A stretch of 64,000 nt of DNA from NCBI RefSeq assembly GCF_026343125.1, contig NZ_JAPEMB010000001.1:7073501-7137500 (forward strand), written 5' to 3'. This DNA comes from Streptomyces sp. NBC_00094 (GTDB taxonomy: Bacteria; Actinomycetota; Actinomycetes; Streptomycetales; Streptomycetaceae). Below are positions 58,433 to 64,000 of this stretch, piece by piece. The notes under the pieces are model-generated. The model saw only the letters and a program-made list of their open reading frames with translations. It had not been told where the DNA came from and did not search any database. The translations under genes and the position numbers were made by a program. How positions within the stretch are numbered: the stretch's first letter is position 1; each line of letters opens with the position of its first letter.

Positions 58433-58972
58433 ATGACCGAGCTCAACCGACGCGACCTCGGGTTGCTCGTGCTGCGGGTCGGCACCGGCGCCGTACTCGC
58501 CGCGCACGGCACGCAGAAGCTCTTCGGCTGGTTCGGGGGCGGCGGCATCGAGGGCACCACCAAGGCCATGGAGGCGATGGGCTTCTCGCCCGGCCGGGAG
58601 AGCGCGATCGCCGCCGGTCTCGGCGAGGCGGGCGGCGGTGCGCTCCTCGCCCTCGGCCTCGCCACCCCGGCGGCCGGCGCCGCGGCCGCCGGTGCCATGG
58701 CCGGAGCCGTCGCCGTCCACGCCCCGGCCGGCTTCTTCGCCCAGGGCGGTGGGTACGAGTACCCGGCCTTCCTCGGCTTCACCGCCGCCGCGATCGGTGT
58801 CGCGGGCGCCGGGCGGTACTCCCTCGACCATGCCACCGGTCACGTCCTCGACCGGCCCTGGGTGGTGGCGACCGCCTTCCTCGGCGCCGCGCTCGCGGCG
58901 GCGGCCGTCGTCGGCCGCCGGGCGCAGGACCAGGCCTCCCCGGCGGACACCGGACCCGGCGAGGACGAGTAG
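58433..58972 (+). CDS. DoxX-family membrane protein
   Basis: The 179-residue protein has four membrane helices of the DoxX fold: LGLLVLRVGTGAVLAAHGTQ then KLFGWFGGGGIEGTTKAMEA, the usual short loop, AAGLGEAGGGALLALGLATP, and AFLGFTAAAIGVAGAGRYSL. DoxX proteins are linked to redox balance; in mycobacteria a relative forms a complex with superoxide dismutase and a thiol oxidoreductase. GGAG precedes the ATG. A CCTGGGGG/CCCCCAGG inverted repeat follows the stop. Confidence 0.88.
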   Translation: MTELNRRDLGLLVLRVGTGAVLAAHGTQKLFGWFGGGGIEGTTKAMEAMGFSPGRESAIAAGLGEAGGGALLALGLATPAAGAAAAGAMAGAVAVHAPAGFFAQGGGYEYPAFLGFTAAAIGVAGAGRYSLDHATGHVLDRPWVVATAFLGAALAAAAVVGRRAQDQASPADTGPGEDE

Positions 58973-58978
58973 CGGTGT

Positions 58979-59012
58979 CCTGGGGGTGTCTTGTCGATCA
59001 GGCGCCCCCAGG
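58979..59012. terminator. Inverted repeat after doxX-type gene
   Basis: CCTGGGGG (58979-58986) and CCCCCAGG (59005-59012) frame an 18-base loop, a possible terminator. The loop holds the first copy of the direct repeat described for the OpcA promoter region. Confidence 0.5.
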
Positions 59013-59078
59013 CCTCTTCGGCGGATCAGGGCCGGACGGGCCGCAGGGGTGTTTTGTGGATCATGGTCGGACAGGGCC
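58982..59078. repeat. Direct repeat pair upstream of opcA
   Basis: GGGGTGTCTTGTCGATCA (from 58983) and GGGGTGTTTTGTGGATCA (from 59046) differ at two positions. Further similarity (GGATCAGGGCCGGACGGGCC against GGATCATGGTCGGACAGGGCC) suggests a duplicated segment of about 50-60 bp. The second copy ends near the opcA promoter. Confidence 0.6.
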
Positions 59079-59113
59079 TAAGCTCGCCGTAGAGGAAGGG
59101 ACGGGCGCCGCGC

Positions 59114-60028
59114 ATGAAGATCGATCTGACGGACACCAATTCCAGCAAGATCAACAAAGCGATCCTGGAGGGCCGCCGGGCCGTCGGCACCCCAGCCGTC
59201 GGAGTCGTGCTCACCCTCCTCGTCGTGACGGACGAGGAGAACGCCTACGACGCGGTCAGGGCCGCCAACGAGGCCTCCCGGGAGCACCCCTCCCGCATCC
59301 TCGTCGTCATCAAGCGCCACGCCCGCTCACCGCGCGAGCGGCACGAGACCCGGCTCGACGCCGAGGTCCGGCTCGGCAGTGACGCCGGTTCGGGCGAGAC
59401 GGTCCTCCTCCGCCTCCACGGCGAACTCGGCGCGCGCGCCGACTCGGTGGTCCTGCCGCTGCTCCTGCCGGACGCGCCGGTCGTCGTCTGGTGGCCCGTC
59501 GACGCCCCGGAGGTCCCCTCCCGGGACCCGCTGGGTGTCCTCGCGCAGCGCCGCATCACCGACATGTACGCGGTCGAGGACCCGCTCGCCGCCCTGGAGG
59601 CCCGGGCCGCCTCGTACGCCCCCGGCGACACGGACCTCGCCTGGACCAGGCTCACCCCGTGGCGCTCGATGCTGGCCGCCGCGCTCGACCAGGCCCGGGC
59701 GTCCGTGACCTCGGCGGCCGTCGAGAGCGAGGCGGAGAACCCCAGCGCCGAACTCCTCGCCCGCTGGTTCGAGGTCCGGCTCGGCGTCGCCGTCGACCGG
59801 ATCGTCACCGACGGCCCGGTCGTCACGGCGGTCCGCATGGGCACCCCCGACGGTGAGATCCGCATCGACCGGCCGGAGGGCCCGGTGGCCCGCCTCGCCA
59901 TCCCCGGTCAGCCCAGCAGGGTCCTCGCCCTCAAGGTCCGGACCACCGCCGAGCTGATCGCCGAGGAACTGCGCCGCCTCGACCCCGACGAGGCCTACGC
60001 GGCCGCCCTGCGCGGCGGCACCGGCTGA
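59114..60028 (+). CDS. opcA: Glucose-6-phosphate dehydrogenase assembly protein OpcA
   Basis: The 304-residue protein matches actinobacterial OpcA throughout: MKIDLTDTNSSKINKAILEG, TPAVGVVLTLLVVTDEENAY, SRILVVIKRHARSPRERH, LLLPDAPVVVWWPVDAPEVP, DLAWTRLTPWRSMLAAALDQ. It is needed for activity of glucose-6-phosphate dehydrogenase. In actinomycetes it normally stands between zwf and pgl/devB; here it is alone, between doxX and a convergent secreted hydrolase. It may be a second copy, or the window may show a rearranged locus. GAGGAAGGG lies 13 bases upstream of the ATG. Confidence 0.92.
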   Translation: MKIDLTDTNSSKINKAILEGRRAVGTPAVGVVLTLLVVTDEENAYDAVRAANEASREHPSRILVVIKRHARSPRERHETRLDAEVRLGSDAGSGETVLLRLHGELGARADSVVLPLLLPDAPVVVWWPVDAPEVPSRDPLGVLAQRRITDMYAVEDPLAALEARAASYAPGDTDLAWTRLTPWRSMLAAALDQARASVTSAAVESEAENPSAELLARWFEVRLGVAVDRIVTDGPVVTAVRMGTPDGEIRIDRPEGPVARLAIPGQPSRVLALKVRTTAELIAEELRRLDPDEAYAAALRGGTG

Positions 60029-60084
60029 GCCGCCGCGCGGCCGTTCGCCGAGCCGCCGCGCCCGTCACGGCTGCCCGGCGCCGC

Positions 60085-62898
60085 TCACGCGGAGGGGCGG
60101 CCGGTGGCGGTCAGTTCGGCGACGGAGGTCCATGGGCCTCGGTTGCCGGCCTCGGTCAACGCCCGTAGCCGGAGGTACCGGCCGGGTTTCGCGGTGAACG
60201 ACACCTTCGTGGCCGTGGCGATGTCGGAGAAGCTGCCGGTCGCGACCGGACTGCCCCAGGATCCGGTGCTGTCCGCGACGTACAACTCGTACGAACCGAC
60301 GCGTCCGTTGACCCCGCCGTCCTGCCGCGGCAGGTAGGTGACCGAGTCGACGTCGTACCGGGCGCCGAGGTCGATCTGGATCTCGTGGGGCAGTGCGGAG
60401 GTGCCGGTGGACCACCGGCTGTGCCAGATGGTGCCGGCGTTGCCGTCGAAGGCGTTGGTCGCCGCGCCGTTCTCCGCGGCCGTCTCCTGGCTGTCGGCGT
60501 AGGCGAGCTTCCAGTTCGTCTTGCTGATGGGGCTGCTCGGTGACGTGCCCCCGACGGGAGTGCCGGCCGGTACGGTGAGGCCGGTCGCGGTGACCGTGAA
60601 GGCGGAGCCGGTGCTGCCGGTCTTGATCCACAGCGTGCCCGAGCGGTCGGCGGCGTCGTAGTACCAGCCGGTGGTCGCGGCGTCGTAGGCCGCCTTGGTG
60701 GTGAGCGCCGCGAGGGTGGTCGTACCGACCTTGACCGTGCCCGGTGCGCTCGCGCTGTGCACGGTGAACTCGTAGCCGCGCGTGGCGGGCTTGCCGGTGT
60801 AGCTGCCGGTGCTCGCGCCCACCGCGAGCGTCACGTCGCCCGTCCCGGAGGCGGGGGCGGTGACGTCGACCCGCTGTCGTGCGTACGAGCCGGTCTGGTG
60901 GGCGCGGGTGAGGCCGTCGTCCTCGTAGAGACTGAAGGACGAGGAGCCGCGCGGGTAGATGTCGTACGTGAGCGTGGAGACCGGCTTCTCGCCGCTGTGG
61001 TTCATCTGCGGCCACATGGGCACGACGGCGCCGGCCTTGACGAAGAGCGGCAGGGTGTCGAGGGGCGCGGAGTAGCCGTTGAGCCAGCCCGGGCCGTTGT
61101 GGACCTTTCCGGTCCAGTAGTCGGTCCAGCTGCCGGCGGGCAGGTAGATGCCGTCGCGGGTCGTGGTGTCGCTGACCACGGGGGCGACGAGGAAGGAGTC
61201 GCCGGCCATGAACTGGCCGCTGGTCTCGTTGCCCCGGGCGACGGGGTCGTCGGGGTACTCCAGCACCATCGCGCGGGTGGAGGGCACGCCGGTCTCGCTG
61301 GCGTGGCGGCTCATGGTGTACAGGTACGGCATCAGCCGCATCTTCAGCTGGAGGTACCTGCGGTTGATCGACAGGTACGGCTCGGAGAACCGCCAGGGCT
61401 GCTTGTCGTGGTAGCCGGTCGACGGATTGGTGGCGCCCCATCCGGACATGGTCATGAACGCCGGGGTGAACGCCTTCCACTGAAGGTCGCGGACGTAGGT
61501 CTTCGGGCTGCCTCCGAAGATCCCGTCCACGTCACCGCTGGCGTAGTTGAGACCGGACAGCCCCGCCCCGGCAATGGCAGGAACATGCCAACGCATGGCG
61601 TCCCAGGTCCCGCTCGTGTCGCCGGTCCACACCACGGCGTTGCGCTGGGTGCCGGCCCAGCCGTCGACGGTCCACACGAAGCGCCGTGCGTCGGAGTTGT
61701 TCTCGATGCCGTCCACGGCCTGCTGGACCCCGGCGAAGGCGCTCTTGTAGCCGCCTCCGATCCAGGCGACGTCGGTCTTCACCGCACGGGAACCGGCGGT
61801 TCCCACCTCCCAGCCGATGTTGCCGAGGCCCGTCGAGGTCCACAGGCCGGTCTGGAAGCCCTTGGCCTTCAGTTGGGTGACGGTCGTGGGCAGGCTGGTG
61901 TAGCCGCAGCCGTAACCGTCGTTCGGCAGGAACCAGCCGGACGGCATGTCGGCGTTCCGGGCGTCCGTGGCGTAGCCGACGACGTCGGGGGTCGTCTGGT
62001 GGCGTGCCCGGTTCGGGTCGCCCTGGTAGTCGGGGTTGGAGGCGTTGAAGCAGTCCGCGTTGCCGAGCTCCAGACCCCAGATCGGAGCGAGGAAGGGCTT
62101 GCCCGTGACGTCGGTGTAGCCGTTCAGGACGTCCTTGAGGGAGTTCCCCGCGAAGTACCAGGCGTCGAAACGGTTCTCGTTGTGACGCAGGGAGGTCGGC
62201 GAGCCGAAGGCGTACGAACCCGGGGCCCAGGTGTTGCGCATGACCCCGTAACCCTTGGTGGACATGTAGAACGGCGCGGGGCTGGCGTTGGTGTTCTCGG
62301 TCCACTGGTTGCTGACGGCGACCGGCACCGTCTTGTCGCGCAGTGCCCATTCGCCGAGGCGCAGGCCGGTTCCGTAGAACTGCTCGTCGGCGCCTCGGGT
62401 CAGGTACTGGGTGGTCTGGGAACCCGTCCAGTTCGTGGGCTGGGACTCCGCCCATACGAGAGTGGTGTCGTCCGCCCGGTACAGCGCGAAGGTGAGCGGG
62501 GCCTTGTTGATGCGCAGGCTGATCGACGGCGTACTGATCCGGTAGTACGAGCCGGCGTCGGTCAGGGTGGCGCCGACGCTGCCGAACCCGGTCTTGACGG
62601 CGAGATCGGAGCCCGCCGGATCGTCGGTGAAGGAACCGTTCGGCGAGAGCCAGATCCGGAAGATGTCCGCTCGTGCGAGCACCACGCGTGCGGCGGCCCC
62701 GCTCGACGTGGTGACCGTGACGGTGTCGCCGGACTTCGTCGCGCCGGTGACGTTGCCGGCCGACGCGGCGTGAGCGTGCGGTGCGGGGAGGACCACCGTC
62801 AGAAATGCGGCGATCAGCAGAAGGGTCGCGGCGAGGGCGATGCGCCGGACACCGGGACCACCGGGTCTCGATGTCGCGGAGATGAGGGGAGATCGCAC
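60085..62898 (-). CDS. Secreted glycoside hydrolase family 31 enzyme with C-terminal discoidin domain
   Basis: The 937-residue protein has a signal peptide (RRIALAATLLLIAAFLTVVL, cleavage after HAHA), an N-terminal beta domain (about 40-235), the GH31 barrel (about 240-610) with nucleophile D412 in FVWTVDGWAGTQRNAVVWTG and acid/base D456 or D458 in ASGDVDGIFGGS, proximal and DUF5110-type beta domains, and an F5/8 type C (discoidin) domain at the end (about 790-937). WTVDGWAGTQR differs from the WxDMNE of alpha-glucosidases and recalls the alpha-galactosidase/alpha-GalNAcase branches. The substrate is uncertain. The GTG at 62898 follows GAGGAGG. It is divergent from a sigma-factor gene. Confidence 0.9.
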   Translation of the reverse strand: MRSPLISATSRPGGPGVRRIALAATLLLIAAFLTVVLPAPHAHAASAGNVTGATKSGDTVTVTTSSGAAARVVLARADIFRIWLSPNGSFTDDPAGSDLAVKTGFGSVGATLTDAGSYYRISTPSISLRINKAPLTFALYRADDTTLVWAESQPTNWTGSQTTQYLTRGADEQFYGTGLRLGEWALRDKTVPVAVSNQWTENTNASPAPFYMSTKGYGVMRNTWAPGSYAFGSPTSLRHNENRFDAWYFAGNSLKDVLNGYTDVTGKPFLAPIWGLELGNADCFNASNPDYQGDPNRARHQTTPDVVGYATDARNADMPSGWFLPNDGYGCGYTSLPTTVTQLKAKGFQTGLWTSTGLGNIGWEVGTAGSRAVKTDVAWIGGGYKSAFAGVQQAVDGIENNSDARRFVWTVDGWAGTQRNAVVWTGDTSGTWDAMRWHVPAIAGAGLSGLNYASGDVDGIFGGSPKTYVRDLQWKAFTPAFMTMSGWGATNPSTGYHDKQPWRFSEPYLSINRRYLQLKMRLMPYLYTMSRHASETGVPSTRAMVLEYPDDPVARGNETSGQFMAGDSFLVAPVVSDTTTRDGIYLPAGSWTDYWTGKVHNGPGWLNGYSAPLDTLPLFVKAGAVVPMWPQMNHSGEKPVSTLTYDIYPRGSSSFSLYEDDGLTRAHQTGSYARQRVDVTAPASGTGDVTLAVGASTGSYTGKPATRGYEFTVHSASAPGTVKVGTTTLAALTTKAAYDAATTGWYYDAADRSGTLWIKTGSTGSAFTVTATGLTVPAGTPVGGTSPSSPISKTNWKLAYADSQETAAENGAATNAFDGNAGTIWHSRWSTGTSALPHEIQIDLGARYDVDSVTYLPRQDGGVNGRVGSYELYVADSTGSWGSPVATGSFSDIATATKVSFTAKPGRYLRLRALTEAGNRGPWTSVAELTATGRPSA

Positions 62899-62999
62899 GA
62901 GTGCCTCCTCACGAGGCTTGCGACGGGAGAGTGGGCGTCCGCTGCGTGCTGCGGCCGACGCCTGGGCCATGACATGGCAGCAGTCGCGCCCGCGTGACG

Positions 63000-63041
63000 T
63001 CAAGTGCTTGAAACTGCGCGTTTTCGAGCAAGTTCGCGCAG
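63000..63041. promoter_or_regulatory. Inverted repeats upstream of the secreted GH31 gene
   Basis: TCAAGTGCTTGA (63000-63011) has perfect TCAAG/CTTGA arms, and CTGCGCG/CGCGCAG (63014-63020 and 63035-63041) follow at once. They lie about 100 bp before the GH31 start and are candidate operators. The rest of the 369-bp divergent spacer shows no gene. Confidence 0.4.
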
Positions 63042-63267
63042 AAGGGGGGTAGTTGGGGCTCGATCGGCCGGAGGTCGCCGAGCAAAGCGCAGGTGGCCGG
63101 GCGTCCTCTCCGTGCCGCGGCGAACGACCGGCGTGGGGTGGACTTCCGCTCGACGGGCGTCGAGGATTCCCCGCGGAACCCCGAGTTTCCGTTATCGGGT
63201 CGTCGCCCGCGGATCTCCCACGTGTCGGCCATCGGCAACAGTGCGAACGGACAGGGTGATCGGGAAC

Positions 63268-64000
63268 ATGGGCACACAGCACGGCACGGAACTGGTGAAG
63301 GCCGCGCAGCGCGGAGAACAGCCGGCGCTGGACCGGCTCATCGCCGTCCATCTGCCCTTGGTCTACAACATCGTCGGCAGGGCGATGAACGGCCACCACG
63401 ACGTCGACGACGTCGTGCGGGAGACGATGCTCCGGACGCTCGGCGGACTCGGCGGCCTGCGCTCTCCGGACAGCTTCAGGTCCTGGCTGGTGGCCCTCAC
63501 CATGAACAGCGTCCGCAGCCACGGGAACCGGCGGAGGGCCGCCTCCCCCACGGGCAGCCTCGACGACTCCCGTGACCTCGCCCAGCCGGGAACCGACTTC
63601 GTGGACCTGACGGTGGTCCGACTGAACCTGTCCGGCCAGTGTCGCGAGACCGCCGAGGCCACCCGCTGGATGGAACCGGACGACAGGGACCTGCTGTCCC
63701 TGTGGTGGCTGGAATGCGCGGGCGAGCTGACCCGCCACGAGGTGGCGGCCGCCCTCCAGCTGTCCGCGGAGCACACGGCAGCGCGCGTGGAACGAATGAA
63801 GGCCCGGCTGGATGCCGCCCGCGTCACCGTCCGGGCGTTGTCGGAGAACCCCCTGTGCCCCGCCCTGCGGTACGAGATCGGCACCTGGGACGGCCGGCCT
63901 TCCGCCCTCTGGTGCGAGCGGATCGCCTGGCACGCCCGTATCTGCCCGCACTGCGCCGCCCTGTCGAGCGGCCTCGTTCCGGCCGAGCGGCTGCTCGCCG
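63268..64000 (+). CDS. Sigma-70-family (ECF-like) sigma factor with C-terminal zinc-binding motif, cut by window edge
   Basis: The visible 244 residues have a sigma region 2 (ALDRLIAVHLPLVYNIVGRA then HDVDDVVRETMLRTLGGLGG LRSPDSFRSWLVALTMN), a sigma region 4-like helix-turn-helix (LTRHEVAAALQLSAEHTAAR) and then an extension with HARICPHCAAL, a His-x3-Cys-x2-Cys motif as in anti-sigma zinc domains. A fused C-terminal regulatory part is therefore likely and continues beyond the window. The ATG at 63268 follows AGGGTGATCGGG. It is divergent from the secreted GH31 gene, which it or the rest of its locus may control. Confidence 0.82.
   Translation, partial: MGTQHGTELVKAAQRGEQPALDRLIAVHLPLVYNIVGRAMNGHHDVDDVVRETMLRTLGGLGGLRSPDSFRSWLVALTMNSVRSHGNRRRAASPTGSLDDSRDLAQPGTDFVDLTVVRLNLSGQCRETAEATRWMEPDDRDLLSLWWLECAGELTRHEVAAALQLSAEHTAARVERMKARLDAARVTVRALSENPLCPALRYEIGTWDGRPSALWCERIAWHARICPHCAALSSGLVPAERLLA

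Noticed and set aside
60757..62997. A 746-residue plus-strand frame opposite the GH31 gene
   Set aside because: It is a GC-rich shadow: the minus strand shows a complete signal peptide, catalytic motifs and domain order.

Overview
The window reads as chromosomal DNA of a Streptomyces or close relative. GC content is very high with strong third-position GC bias, GTG starts and four-base stop/start overlaps (ATGA, GTGA) are common, several genes look leaderless, and the families present (DUF397, ROK and LacI regulators beside ATPase-less sugar ABC transporters, OpcA, M23 proteins) are typical of actinomycetes. I saw no rRNA, tRNA, CRISPR array or phage.

Layout. 1-1.3 kb: a DHDPS-family lyase, cut by the window edge, behind a GntR/FCD regulator. 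1.3-3.5 kb: a scar of broken genes, comprising a GH31 fragment fused out of context to foreign sequence, a hypothetical gene, two IS5-type transposase pieces and an intact VOC gene. 3.5-7.8 kb: an MMPL exporter divergent from an overlapping NarL-type two-component pair, then an orphan DUF397 fragment. 7.9-24.7 kb: first sugar island, with GH3, an LplABC-type importer, GH42, GH95, a LacI regulator, a U32-like barrel protein, a zinc alcohol dehydrogenase, an enolase-superfamily dehydratase and a divergent IclR regulator. 24.9-31 kb: a ROK regulator and a five-gene galactose/galactonate oxidation operon (lactonase, aldolase, kinase, SDR, DgoD). 31-39.3 kb: secreted GH53 galactanase, a second GH42, a divergent importer and its LacI regulator. 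39.3-45.7 kb: L-rhamnose catabolism (RhaB, bifunctional aldolase/dehydrogenase, RhaI, RhaM, LacI). 45.8-64 kb: ordinary accessory genes, comprising a lipoprotein, a beta-lactamase-fold protein lacking its SxxK lysine, a ROK regulator, a MacB-type exporter, a hydrolase, an SPFH-M23 pair, membrane proteins, an M20 peptidase, DoxX, OpcA, a secreted GH31 with a discoidin domain and a sigma factor with a C-terminal zinc-binding motif.

How it fits together. From 24.9 to 45.7 kb the genes suit growth on pectic rhamnogalacturonan-I side chains: GH53 cuts beta-1,4-galactan outside the cell, the importer brings in oligosaccharides, GH42 releases galactose, the operon oxidises galactose to pyruvate and glyceraldehyde-3-phosphate, and the rha genes consume rhamnose. 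The first island has its own 14-bp operator, TCGAAGCGCTTCGA, in three perfect copies, and handles a different oligosaccharide, probably one bearing beta-galactosyl and fucosyl-like units. Neither importer has an ATPase gene beside it, which fits a shared MsiK-type ATPase encoded elsewhere. The most distinctive regulatory observation is a near-consensus DevR/DosR box centred about 62 bp before a leaderless start at 55029.
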